From NCBI GenBank assembly GCA_009995455.1, contig JAACPJ010000003.1, positions 141,753-205,752 of the forward strand: 64,000 nucleotides of DNA. Direction: 5' to 3'. The DNA is from a bacterium. GTDB taxonomy: Bacteria > Patescibacteriota > Gracilibacteria > UBA4473. Below are positions 15,896 through 23,888 of the stretch, one piece after another; position 1 is the stretch's first letter, and each line of letters begins with the position of its first letter. A model generated the notes under the pieces. It searched no databases. It worked only from the letters and a program-made list of their open reading frames with translations, and was not told where the DNA came from. Position numbers and translations under genes: made by a program.

Positions 15896-17847
15896 TACAT
15901 ATTAAATTCGAAAATTTTGTTTTCGGTTAAGATCGTTACTTTTTGACCGCTCGCATCGATGTAGAAATCTCGAACATTTTGTAGGTCACCCGTTTCGTTT
16001 TGGAACATCACTTGACGTCGGTAAGTGGCAAACCGCTCCCCTTTAGTGAAGACCAGCAGTCTTTGATTATCCGGGTCTAACACATAAATGTAATCAAGTT
16101 CGGCGCTGGTGTAGATTTTGAGATTTGGTCCGCTGAACGGAATTGAAGGCAGTTCTCGGAATTCGTAATCCTGGGTTTCACCACGGAAGAGTTTTTTTAT
16201 CTCTCCGCTGGCAGCAATCATGTAAATTGATCCATCAATGGTGAAGCTTACAACATCAGCGATTTCAATATTTCCCGTGTTGTAGGCGGTAGCCCCAGAG
16301 TAATTAGCACTTCTTCGTTCGTATTTCCAGATTTGGTTTTCTGTTGGAGAAAGGATGTACACGAATCGTCCGTAAGTTTTGATATCAATTCCTTTTTTCC
16401 AGTTTTCGTCTTGGGTTTGCATTGGGGTAATAATGCCTTCTCGGTATTCAATGAGTCTTGGGTCGTCGGTTAAGAATACTAATGTTCGTTGATCGGTTCG
16501 GCTGGCTCCGGCGAGGACACTTCCACCAGAAGAACTTAATTCCGCTGGTGACTCAACTACGTTTCGAACGGTTTTAATCACGCTTTTATTATCGAAGACA
16601 TAAAAGCTTCCTTCTAGTTCAAGTAAACCTCGAGCCGATAAATTATCGCTTTTAGCGCCTAAATCAGCCACTAAGCTGGGAGTTACTTGTTTGGCATTTT
16701 CAACCTGTAATTGTTTATCTTTAATAGCGGCTAAAATAAATTGAGCATCACTACGGAACAGTTTTGATTTAGATTTAAAGACTTCTTGCACCGATTGATC
16801 TGCTTTTTTTAAGTATTCTTTCGCCGATTCTCTTTCTCCTTGAATAATAAACGTATCGGCTTGTTGCAACGCTTCGCGAGCAATGTTTAGTTCTTCTTTT
16901 AATTGAACTTCTTCTTCCGATTCCCAGCTAATTGATTTAACCCCTAAACCAATAAGTAGCAGTACTAATACCGCTCCAGCTAAGATAACGAGATTCTTTT
17001 GTGGTCTAAATTGAGTCAGTTTTTTTAGACTCGCTGAGGCAGCGTTCACACTCTGCATCGCTTTGTTTGGATTTTTAGCGGTTCGGTTATTAGAGAGGTT
17101 TGGAATCGATTCATTTCCAAGGGGATCTTTTTCAACCAAAGTTTCATCACTGGTCATCGCTTCTTTTAGTGGAGCAGCCGCTTTTTCGGCTGTACTGACC
17201 ATTTTATTTAAGAATCCAGCCGCGGGTGTTTCTTCTTTTTTACCAATACCAATAATGGTAACGAGTAAATCTTCTTCTGATTTTTGTGAAAGTTCTTGTC
17301 TGAACTGATTTGAAGCTTGGCGGAAATTCTGTTTTCCTAATGTATCGGCTAACTCATTGGCGGTTAATGTTCGCAAAATGCGATTTGAACTGAGTAAAAT
17401 GACGTCGTCGACCATCACTTGCCCGCTTAAGATATTTAAAAACAAATCTTCAGCTTGATCGGCAATTTCTGTAATCTGACTCACTCCGTGGTCGCGAATC
17501 AAGTAAGCTTCTGATGGACCACATTGACTAAGGTACAATTGGTGAAAATCAAAATAAGCAACGACAATCTCAGGCGGATTTTTCCCAGTAATTTGATTCT
17601 TCTTGGCTTCTTGATTAGCGGCTTTTAGCGCGTCTTCAAAGCGATCGTAGTGATCTTCTATTTTTGAAGCTTCCATATGATCCACAATCGCCCCGAAAAT
17701 TGTTTCGGCCATTGATTGTGGCTCTAGAGTTTCAGCCCCAAATTTTGCCAAGAAATAGAGTTCTTGTCCTTCACCAACCTTTTGGTGAAAGGCGAAACCA
17801 AGGTTTCCATCTGGATTTGTCTCGAACGTGTGAACCGAAAAGGCCAT
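15895..17847 (-). CDS. PP2C-like/propeller membrane protein
   Basis: A protein of 650 aa with three regions. Residues 1-205 resemble a PP2C (PPM) phosphatase fold (A-Y-F-D-F-H, Y-L-I-R-D-H-G-V, D-D-V-I-L-L-S-S-N, D-L-L-V-T-I-I-G), but the usual metal-binding DG and GD aspartates are not evident, so it may be a pseudophosphatase. A single membrane helix lies at about 284-303 after a basic segment. A Glu/Lys-rich coiled coil (about 308-375) follows, then a beta-rich region to the C-terminus that reads like a propeller (repeated G-R-F-V-Y-I-L-S-P, D-Y-I-Y-V-L-D-P-D-N-Q-R-L). It may sense or signal across the membrane. It heads the operon with ferredoxin and reductase. Confidence 0.7.
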   Translation of the reverse strand: MAFSVHTFETNPDGNLGFAFHQKVGEGQELYFLAKFGAETLEPQSMAETIFGAIVDHMEASKIEDHYDRFEDALKAANQEAKKNQITGKNPPEIVVAYFDFHQLYLSQCGPSEAYLIRDHGVSQITEIADQAEDLFLNILSGQVMVDDVILLSSNRILRTLTANELADTLGKQNFRQASNQFRQELSQKSEEDLLVTIIGIGKKEETPAAGFLNKMVSTAEKAAAPLKEAMTSDETLVEKDPLGNESIPNLSNNRTAKNPNKAMQSVNAASASLKKLTQFRPQKNLVILAGAVLVLLLIGLGVKSISWESEEEVQLKEELNIAREALQQADTFIIQGERESAKEYLKKADQSVQEVFKSKSKLFRSDAQFILAAIKDKQLQVENAKQVTPSLVADLGAKSDNLSARGLLELEGSFYVFDNKSVIKTVRNVVESPAELSSSGGSVLAGASRTDQRTLVFLTDDPRLIEYREGIITPMQTQDENWKKGIDIKTYGRFVYILSPTENQIWKYERRSANYSGATAYNTGNIEIADVVSFTIDGSIYMIAASGEIKKLFRGETQDYEFRELPSIPFSGPNLKIYTSAELDYIYVLDPDNQRLLVFTKGERFATYRRQVMFQNETGDLQNVRDFYIDASGQKVTILTENKIFEFNM

Positions 17848-17910
17848 AAATTTTGTGGATATTTACCTATCAATTGTAAAGCAGTAGACAGAATTGCCAA
17901 TTTGATGAGG

Positions 17911-17939
17911 TTGACGTTTTGTGCTAAAGTGTTTAAATT
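17911..17939 (+). promoter_or_regulatory. Orphan sigma70-type promoter
   Basis: TTGACG at 17911-17916, a 17-bp spacer, and TAAATT at 17934-17939, six bases before a GTG at 17946. This is the same geometry as the promoters of padR, ldh and others, but no annotated gene follows on this strand. Confidence 0.5.
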
Positions 17940-17945
17940 GTATTT

Positions 17946-18014
17946 GTGAATCTCTTTTCTATCAAGGATGCCACGTTCCGTGTGGTTTTATTGCCTATTG
18001 GGTTAATTGACTAA
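17946..18014 (+). CDS. Possible leaderless 22-codon small ORF
   Basis: GTG-initiated, 22 codons, ending TAA; the peptide begins VNLFSIKDATFR. The only support is the promoter six bases upstream. It overlaps the 3' end of the SPFH gene in antisense by 20 bp. It could equally be the 5' end of a non-coding or antisense RNA. Confidence 0.25.
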   Translation: MNLFSIKDATFRVVLLPIGLID

Positions 18015-18960
18015 TATCAAGTAATGGTAAACCGCTATCAGGCATGATGCCCCATTTAATTGAAGGCGACATTTTTTCGACAAACTGGAGTTGAATTACT
18101 TCTGGATTGCTGGCTAAGGCTTCTCCTTTTAACCGAATCGATTCGGCTTCCGCTTCAGCTTCAATAATTGTTTTTTGTTTTCTGATTTCGGCTTCTTGTT
18201 TTTCAAACTCAGCTTTTTCAATTTTCTGTTGAGCGATTTGTTTTTCTTCAATGGCGTTTAAATAGCTCTGGCTAAAACCAATGTGCCGAATTAAGACATC
18301 GCCCAAAATTACATTTTTACTGCCAAAATTGGCTTTCATGGTGCTTTCAATTTCTTCTTCCATTTGTTGACGCGTGTTTTCGTTATAAAGTTCTTTTGAA
18401 GTGAAACCGGTTACTTTCTCACGAGTAATTGATCTGGCAGCGGGCCGCACGACTTTATCCACATAATTTAAGCCAATGGTTCTATAGATCACACTGGCGT
18501 TATCACCATCAATTTGAAACTGAACGGTTAAATCAACGGTGACGGTTTGTCCGTCTTTTGTTAGGGCATCAATTGAATTATTACTGTCGTTACTTTGTAA
18601 GGCGTAATTTCGAACGGTTGATTCCGAGCTGTTAACCAAGCTTTGCAGCTGCAAGGCTTTGGTATTATTAATCATATCGGCTTCACTTAAATTGGCCGAC
18701 ATCGTATAGGTTTGCAGCCGAGTATTCATGAGAATAGCACTTTGCCAAAATGGAATTTTTAAATGGATTCCTTCACCAAGTTCACGCTCAAGCACTCCAC
18801 GACCACGATCAAAAATAACGGCTACATGCCCAGCGGGCACACTGACAAAACCATCGAGTATGACTACAGTGGCTACGCCTAAAACTATGAGAGGGGTCAG
18901 AATGGAAGCAATGGTAGGAATTTTCATGGAGTTAAATGGATTTGTTTTTTTTGTAGTCAT
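17995..18960 (-). CDS. SPFH/prohibitin-like membrane protein
   Basis: An SPFH (band 7) protein of 321 aa from the ATG at 18960; a longer frame from 19053 adds 31 residues with no supporting signal. A membrane helix near the N-terminus (IASILTPLIVLGVATVVIL) precedes the SPFH domain, which begins V-P-A-G-H-V-A-V-I-F-D-R-G and contains the V-T-V-D-L-T-V-Q-F strand. A Gln/Glu/Lys-rich coiled coil (EKQIAQQKIEKAEFEKQEAE) with an E-A-E-A-E-A-E-S-I-R tail follows, as in prohibitins. Such proteins scaffold membrane microdomains and associate with proteases or transporters. It is a single-gene unit, divergent from the sigma factor operon. Confidence 0.9.
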   Translation of the reverse strand: MTTKKTNPFNSMKIPTIASILTPLIVLGVATVVILDGFVSVPAGHVAVIFDRGRGVLERELGEGIHLKIPFWQSAILMNTRLQTYTMSANLSEADMINNTKALQLQSLVNSSESTVRNYALQSNDSNNSIDALTKDGQTVTVDLTVQFQIDGDNASVIYRTIGLNYVDKVVRPAARSITREKVTGFTSKELYNENTRQQMEEEIESTMKANFGSKNVILGDVLIRHIGFSQSYLNAIEEKQIAQQKIEKAEFEKQEAEIRKQKTIIEAEAEAESIRLKGEALASNPEVIQLQFVEKMSPSIKWGIMPDSGLPLLDISQLTQ

Positions 18961-19067
18961 CAGAATATGGTTTAAAGTTCCTTTAAAGTAGTTTTGATAT
19001 AATCTTATACTAAAAAAAATAAGCGTTTGGTCAAAGCTTGAAATTCCTGTCACAAATAAAATGCGTG

Positions 19068-19096
19068 TTGCGTTTTACCTACTGACTCACTATTAA
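19068..19096 (+). promoter_or_regulatory. Promoter of the ECF sigma operon (leaderless)
   Basis: TTGCGT at 19068-19073, a 17-bp spacer, and TATTAA at 19091-19096, five bases before the TTG at 19102. Confidence 0.6.
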
Positions 19097-19101
19097 TAGT
19101 C

Positions 19102-19680
19102 TTGAGTTACCCCTCTACGCTGATGAATAAGAATGTGCCTGCTGGCCGATTGGTTGAAAATGCTATTGCTGGTGATGAAGAAGCTTTCTCATTGCTCTAT
19201 GACAATTTCTACACCCCTATCTTTCGCTTTGTGCTGAAGAAAGTAAGTGACCCCGATTTGGCAGAAGATTTGACGCAAACAGTGTTTTTGAAGGCCTGGA
19301 AAGCCGATAAAGCCCTGGCCGCAAATCATCCGTCGCCACTGGCTTATTTTTACACCGTTGCTCGGAATTTAGTCACTGACTATTATCGAAAGCAAAAAAC
19401 CGTTTCGCTTGAAGGCATGGATGAGGCGCAAGATAAGTTGCAAACCCTGCCCAGCGATGATCCAGATCCGCAAGCCATACTTGAATCCGTTGAGGCTCAG
19501 AATTTTGTAAAAGATTTACTCGGGAATATTAAAACTGAATATCGAGAGGTCTTGGATCTAAAGTTCTTAAAAGGTTATTCAAACGCTGAAGTGGCTGAAA
19601 AACTTGGGAAATCAGAAATGAATATTAGGCAAATTCAAGTAAGGGCGCTTAGAAAATTAAAATCTCATTTAAATAATTAA
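19102..19680 (+). CDS. Sigma-70 family RNA polymerase sigma factor (ECF type)
   Basis: A group IV sigma factor of 192 aa. Region 2 (about 25-95) shows F-x-x-L-Y-D-N-F-Y, the D-L-A-E-D-L-T-Q-x-V-F-L-K-A-W motif, and Y-F-Y-T-V-A-R-N-L-V-T-D-Y-Y-R-K. Region 4 (about 130-185) has Y-R-E-V-L-D-L-K-F-L-K-G-Y-S-N-A-E-V-A-E-K-L-G. The TTG start at 19102 fits the promoter five bases upstream; the ATG at 19123 is the alternative. Its stop overlaps the next ATG (TAATG), coupling it to a membrane protein that looks like its anti-sigma factor. Confidence 0.92.
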   Translation: MSYPSTLMNKNVPAGRLVENAIAGDEEAFSLLYDNFYTPIFRFVLKKVSDPDLAEDLTQTVFLKAWKADKALAANHPSPLAYFYTVARNLVTDYYRKQKTVSLEGMDEAQDKLQTLPSDDPDPQAILESVEAQNFVKDLLGNIKTEYREVLDLKFLKGYSNAEVAEKLGKSEMNIRQIQVRALRKLKSHLNN

Positions 19681-20324
19681 TGACTGCCATGTCCTCCATT
19701 ACTGACCAACAATTTGAATCTATCTTACTGCGCTTAGAGAGCGGAGAAAGCATGGGTTCGGTCCAAGCAGATTTTCCGCATCTGACGGAAGACATAGCGG
19801 CGTTGCAAGATTTACAAGATTTCTTCTCCGCGCAAAGAACTTTGGTAAAACCAAATCCACAAGGTTTGAAATCGGTGTTAAGACAAGTTGACTTGCTTAA
19901 CACTCCACCAGAAGATGATTCGACTTGGGGATCGTTTTTTACGAGCTTTAGTCGTTATGCTGGAGTGGCATTACCCGCTGTTTTAGTGCTGGGTGTCAGT
20001 GGTTATGTTTGGCAATCACAAGTGCCGGCGTCAGTCGCGCCTTCAATTGTGAGTGATCAACAAGAAGTGGCTTTAGTTTCTGCCGATGCCTTGCCAATGG
20101 CTCGTAAAATGGTCGCGCCTGCGGCTATGATGATGGCCGATTCCATGCCGGTTTCAGTTCAAACTGCTAATGCGGGAACGGCTGAAATGGATATGGAAGC
20201 TTTGGCGCAATCTTTAAGTGATGAATTTGCCAATGATATGGCAGAGTTCGAAAGCACGAAAGAATCATTAGAACCAATTTTTACCGAACAACTTTTTAGT
20301 TACCAACCGACCTCATCATTATGA
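19680..20324 (+). CDS. Putative anti-sigma factor, single-pass membrane protein
   Basis: A protein of 214 aa with a cytosolic N-terminal region (about 1-90, helical, with an acidic ESGESMGSVQADFP segment), one membrane helix at about 93-112, and an extracytoplasmic Ala/Met-rich tail. It has no zinc-binding HxxxCxxC signature, so it is not a ZAS-type anti-sigma factor. Position and topology, directly coupled to an ECF sigma gene with a one-base overlap, are the main evidence for the role. The short variable N-terminal domain would be the sigma-binding part. Its TGA overlaps the next start (ATGA). Confidence 0.6.
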   Translation: MTAMSSITDQQFESILLRLESGESMGSVQADFPHLTEDIAALQDLQDFFSAQRTLVKPNPQGLKSVLRQVDLLNTPPEDDSTWGSFFTSFSRYAGVALPAVLVLGVSGYVWQSQVPASVAPSIVSDQQEVALVSADALPMARKMVAPAAMMMADSMPVSVQTANAGTAEMDMEALAQSLSDEFANDMAEFESTKESLEPIFTEQLFSYQPTSSL

Positions 20325-20746
20325 AATATTTAATTTTCGGTTTCGGACTTTTATTTTCAACGGGCATGGCGAATGCTCAGTATGAAGATTTGGTAGCACA
20401 AAAAATGGAAAATCTTGTTTCTCTAGAGCAAACAGTTGAAGGCGCTACGGCCCTTTCTGAAATGGATAAAGCTTGGGCTTTAAATCAAATTGAACAAAGT
20501 AAAACACAACTCATTCAAGCGAGTGAAGAAGATTTAGAAGCTTTGCAACAAGCAGAATTTACGATCAACCAAACTTCTGAAAAAGTAGCCGCTCGATTAC
20601 TCGCCGCCAAAAAAGCGCGTTTGATGGGCCGAGTGGCTTCACTTGATGCCATGATTGAACAATATCAAGTTGAAGGCTTAGACACGCAAAAATTAGAAGT
20701 GCTGAGCGCAGCGATGAAAATGCAAATTTCTGCGCTTATGGAGTAA
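20321..20746 (+). CDS. Small secreted coiled-coil protein in the ECF operon
   Basis: A protein of 141 aa. Residues 1-19 form a signal peptide ending ANAQ; the mature part is almost entirely helical, with heptad-like Leu/Ala and Glu/Gln (EDLEALQQAEFTINQ, RLMGRVASLDAMIEQYQ). It has no cysteines and no recognised domain. It overlaps the anti-sigma gene by four bases. A periplasmic or surface partner of the sigma/anti-sigma pair, or an effector of its regulon, is inferred from the operon only. Confidence 0.6.
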   Translation: MKYLIFGFGLLFSTGMANAQYEDLVAQKMENLVSLEQTVEGATALSEMDKAWALNQIEQSKTQLIQASEEDLEALQQAEFTINQTSEKVAARLLAAKKARLMGRVASLDAMIEQYQVEGLDTQKLEVLSAAMKMQISALME

Positions 20747-20774
20747 CTCTTAGTTGGCAGAAACCAATTAAAAA

Positions 20775-20804
20775 TTGTGTTAGCTCAAAATCCTGCTTTA
20801 ATAT
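20775..20804 (+). promoter_or_regulatory. Promoter upstream of the UPF1-type helicase
   Basis: TTGTGT at 20775-20780, an 18-bp spacer, and TAATAT at 20799-20804. The predicted 5' end is at an ATG (20811) that opens a seven-codon ORF ending TAA at 20834, nine bases before the helicase ATG and in the same frame. Confidence 0.5.
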
Positions 20805-20843
20805 TAAGTTATGGTTTATTCCCTTAATTTTTAACTTTATTTT

Positions 20844-22778
20844 ATGGAATACGTATCCCGATTTTTACAGTTAGTGGAATTGGAGAGAAAGGCCGAAATT
20901 AAAAGACATCGAGATGAAATGACACTCTTGACCGCTCGCGAGCGGCAATCGCTTGGGCGCTGTGAGTTTTATTTGAGTGGGAAAAAAGCGCCGAGTGTTT
21001 TTCACTATACCGTCATTAAGTACAGCAAAGATCGTCCTTTAAACACGCGAATGAGTGTGGGGGATTTAGTTTTGGTGAGTCGGGGAAACCCGCTAGAGAG
21101 TGAAGTCTCTGGTACAATTACGAGTGTTAGTAAATTTGATATAACCGTCGCTTTTGAAAATGCGCCACCGCGTTGGGCATTTGGGTCGAGTTTGCGTTTA
21201 GATTTGTATTCAAACGATATGCCATATCGGCGAATGCAGGATAATTTGAAGCTTTTTTCTAAAATTAAGCACCCTTTAAAATCGGTAGTTTTAGGGGAAC
21301 GTCCGATGTTTCCTCCAAAAATTGTAGAAGTTGAAGTGTTTAACAAACAGTTGAACCATTCACAGATTGAAGCGATAGAATCAGCGCTTGGAACTCGGGA
21401 TGGCTTTTTAATCCACGGGCCACCAGGAACCGGCAAAACCACGACCTTGGCCGAACTCATCTTTCAAGGTGTGCTTAGACGAAAACGTATTTTAGCCACT
21501 GCAGAATCTAACATTGCGGCGGATAATATTCTTATAAAATTGGCGGATTATCCAGATTTAAAAATTGTTAGAATTGGACATCCCGCCAGAATTGTACCAG
21601 GTTATGAAGCCTATTCTCTACACGCTCATTTTCAGGCGCATCCTAAATACCAAGCCTTTAAAGGGAAATGGGAAGAAGTGACCCAAATGCGCTCAAAACA
21701 GACTACTTTTCAAAAGCCAAAAGACCGATTGAGAAGAGGTTTAACCGATGCTGAGATAATGCAAAAAGGTCGGAGTGGCAAAGGCGCTCGTGGGATTAAG
21801 TGTCGAAAAATATGTTCTATGTATGGCTGGTTAAAACAGCAACAACGTATAGAAGAAAAAGTGCACACCATTAAGGAACTCGAACAACAAATATTTAATG
21901 ATATTTTAGCGGGTGCTGATATTGTAATTGGAACCAACTGTATGTCTGGAAGTGATTTAATGCAAAACCAGTATTTTGATATCGCGGTGATTGATGAAGG
22001 GAGTCAACAAGTTGAACCGTCGTCTTTGATTCCTTTAATGAAAGCGCGTCGATTTGTGATGGCCGGGGATGATCAACAGTTGCCACCCACAATTATAAAC
22101 CCGAAAGCGATGGAATTGCAGAAAACTTTATTTGCCCGACTTAAAGCGCAGGCGCCTTGGAATGTTAAAATGCTTGAGGTGCAGTACCGCATGAATGATC
22201 AGATTTTGGCTTATCCTAAAAGTCAGTTTTACGAGTCTCGTTTGGTTTCAGATGCCTCTGTGGCGCAAAGATCATTGCTGGATTTAATTCCTCATGAATC
22301 ACTAACTACGTCTGGCTACTTAACCCCGGCTTTTCCGGTTATTTTTACCGATACCAGTTTGGAAGGCGAGGAAGCATTGGAATCTAGAAACGAAAAATCG
22401 TCTTCTTATGAAAATTTACATGAAGCCGTGCATGTACAGAAGGTAATTGAGGAATGTTTTAAATTTGGACTTCTGTCAGAACATATTGGTGTCATTGCGC
22501 CTTATCAAGCGCAAGTGAGACTCCTCACTCGACTTATAGGGGAAACCGGTGTTGAGATTAATTCGGTCGATGGTTTTCAGGGGCGTGAGAAAGAAGTGAT
22601 CATTATTTCTTTTGTCAGAGCAAACCCCGAGCATAATTTAGGTTTCTTAAAAGATTTAAGACGTTTAAATGTGGCCATTACCAGAGCCAAAAGAAAGCTG
22701 ATAATCATTGCACATGGTGAAACTTTAAAAGCACATCCCGTTTACGAATCTTGGTTAAACCAAATTACAACGACCTAA
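20844..22778 (+). CDS. SF1 DNA/RNA helicase, UPF1/IGHMBP2-like
   Basis: A superfamily 1B helicase of 644 aa. An N-terminal OB-like region (G-D-L-V-L-V-S-R, then S-G-T-I-T-S-V) precedes the ATPase core. Motif I is G-P-P-G-T-G-K-T-T at about residues 192-200, motif Ia ATAESNIAADN, motif II DEGSQ at about 383, motif III AGDDQQLPPT, then QYRM-type V-Q-Y-R-M-N, and the C-terminal RecA lobe with V-D-G-F-Q-G-R-E-K-E-V-I-I-I-S and N-V-A-I-T-R-A-K. It unwinds nucleic acid with 5'-3' polarity in characterised relatives. The central insertion (about 270-345) is basic. It is a single-gene unit. Confidence 0.9.
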   Translation: MEYVSRFLQLVELERKAEIKRHRDEMTLLTARERQSLGRCEFYLSGKKAPSVFHYTVIKYSKDRPLNTRMSVGDLVLVSRGNPLESEVSGTITSVSKFDITVAFENAPPRWAFGSSLRLDLYSNDMPYRRMQDNLKLFSKIKHPLKSVVLGERPMFPPKIVEVEVFNKQLNHSQIEAIESALGTRDGFLIHGPPGTGKTTTLAELIFQGVLRRKRILATAESNIAADNILIKLADYPDLKIVRIGHPARIVPGYEAYSLHAHFQAHPKYQAFKGKWEEVTQMRSKQTTFQKPKDRLRRGLTDAEIMQKGRSGKGARGIKCRKICSMYGWLKQQQRIEEKVHTIKELEQQIFNDILAGADIVIGTNCMSGSDLMQNQYFDIAVIDEGSQQVEPSSLIPLMKARRFVMAGDDQQLPPTIINPKAMELQKTLFARLKAQAPWNVKMLEVQYRMNDQILAYPKSQFYESRLVSDASVAQRSLLDLIPHESLTTSGYLTPAFPVIFTDTSLEGEEALESRNEKSSSYENLHEAVHVQKVIEECFKFGLLSEHIGVIAPYQAQVRLLTRLIGETGVEINSVDGFQGREKEVIIISFVRANPEHNLGFLKDLRRLNVAITRAKRKLIIIAHGETLKAHPVYESWLNQITTT

Positions 22779-22794
22779 AATCGAATTACGAAAT

Positions 22795-22823
22795 TTGTCG
22801 GCACATTAGGCATAAGCTAGAAT
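22795..22823 (+). promoter_or_regulatory. Promoter of the pilin-like gene (leaderless)
   Basis: TTGTCG at 22795-22800, an exact 17-bp spacer, and TAGAAT at 22818-22823, seven bases before the GTG start at 22831. Confidence 0.65.
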
Positions 22824-22830
22824 ATGGCTT

Positions 22831-23451
22831 GTGAAAAAAAAAGGATTTACGCTTATTGAATTGCTCGTGGTGATTGTGATTATTTCAATTCTCGCAGGGA
22901 TAAGTGTGGCAACCTTAGTTGGCTATCAAGAAAAAGCGCGTATTGCCGCACAGCTGGCTAATTTACGCACTAGTATTAATGAACTTTTAGTCCTTCGCAT
23001 AGATTATGAAAATGGCAGTTTATCGGCTTCAGATCTTATGCAAAAAGACTTGAGAGTCGTAGAATTAGCGATCAATGTGGGACGCTTGCAGACAAAACAA
23101 AATTTAATCGATATTACGGGGAATACTTGTTCGGATTGTATTTGCCGAAACTTCGATTTCGTATCACCGATTGCCAATCCCGCTCAAGCCTGCATTGATA
23201 GATGGGATTTGATTTTAACGGCCATTAAGGCTTCTTCAGAAATTGATTTAAGTTTTATGAACAAGGACCCGTGGGGCTCGCCTTATCTAGTGGATGAAAA
23301 TGAAGGCGAACAGCCTGGTAATTATTGTCGCCGAGACACACTTTTTTCGGCTGGTCCAGACCGTCGCCATGAAGCTATTGGAGAAGATGCCACGGGTGAT
23401 GGGTATTCTATCCGGCTAGACTTTTACAACCGAAGTTTGTGTGGAGACTAG
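22831..23451 (+). CDS. Type IV pilin/pseudopilin-like protein
   Basis: A protein of 206 aa from a GTG start. It has a class III prepilin leader: KKKG followed by FTLIELLVVIVIISIL with Glu5 of the mature protein, then Q-E-K-A-R-I-A-A-Q-L typical of GspG-like pseudopilins. The C-terminal half has a cysteine cluster (TCSDCICRNFD) and a W-G-S-P-Y-L-V-D-E-N segment followed by S-A-G-P-D, the calcium-site pattern of GspG major pseudopilins. Processing needs a prepilin peptidase, which is not in this window; no other pilus gene is nearby. Confidence 0.88.
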   Translation: MKKKGFTLIELLVVIVIISILAGISVATLVGYQEKARIAAQLANLRTSINELLVLRIDYENGSLSASDLMQKDLRVVELAINVGRLQTKQNLIDITGNTCSDCICRNFDFVSPIANPAQACIDRWDLILTAIKASSEIDLSFMNKDPWGSPYLVDENEGEQPGNYCRRDTLFSAGPDRRHEAIGEDATGDGYSIRLDFYNRSLCGD

Positions 23452-23489
23452 TCTTGTGGTTTAGGGGTTTATAAATAGGCTGAGATCGA

Positions 23490-23840
23490 ATGAAATTATT
23501 GGCTAAAGTTTTGCTCGGTACCAAATTTTTCGCGCTCAGTTGTATTGCTTTTATGAGCACGACGAATGCTTTGGTTTTGCCGTGTCATGATATACCAGAA
23601 ATAGAGAAGGCTAATTGTGAAGCCTGTATTCTATCTTTAGAAGCTTGGTCAGAGCCTTTAATTGAAAATCAGAATGCGATTGTTCTAGAAACTAATTCTA
23701 TAACCGTTTCACCTTTCTTTTTTGAGCCGCCTTTAGTGAATTTAAAAGAGCAGTCATTAGAAATCCGACCACCTCCGCCGGACTTGAAACTTTGGCGTGG
23801 TGAAGAAATTTTTCAAGAACAAATAAAGCTAAGGCTCTAG
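23490..23840 (+). CDS. Small secreted cysteine-containing protein
   Basis: No family recognised. Of 116 aa, a signal peptide (about 1-28, ending TTNA) is followed by three close cysteines (PCHDIPE, NCEACIL) and a Pro-rich tail with RPPPPD. It lies 38 bp after the pilin-like gene and may be co-transcribed. Confidence 0.55.
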   Translation: MKLLAKVLLGTKFFALSCIAFMSTTNALVLPCHDIPEIEKANCEACILSLEAWSEPLIENQNAIVLETNSITVSPFFFEPPLVNLKEQSLEIRPPPPDLKLWRGEEIFQEQIKLRL

Positions 23841-23888
23841 AAATTTACGAGGCGCTGACTTAATTTATTTTTCTTAATTTTTTTTAAT

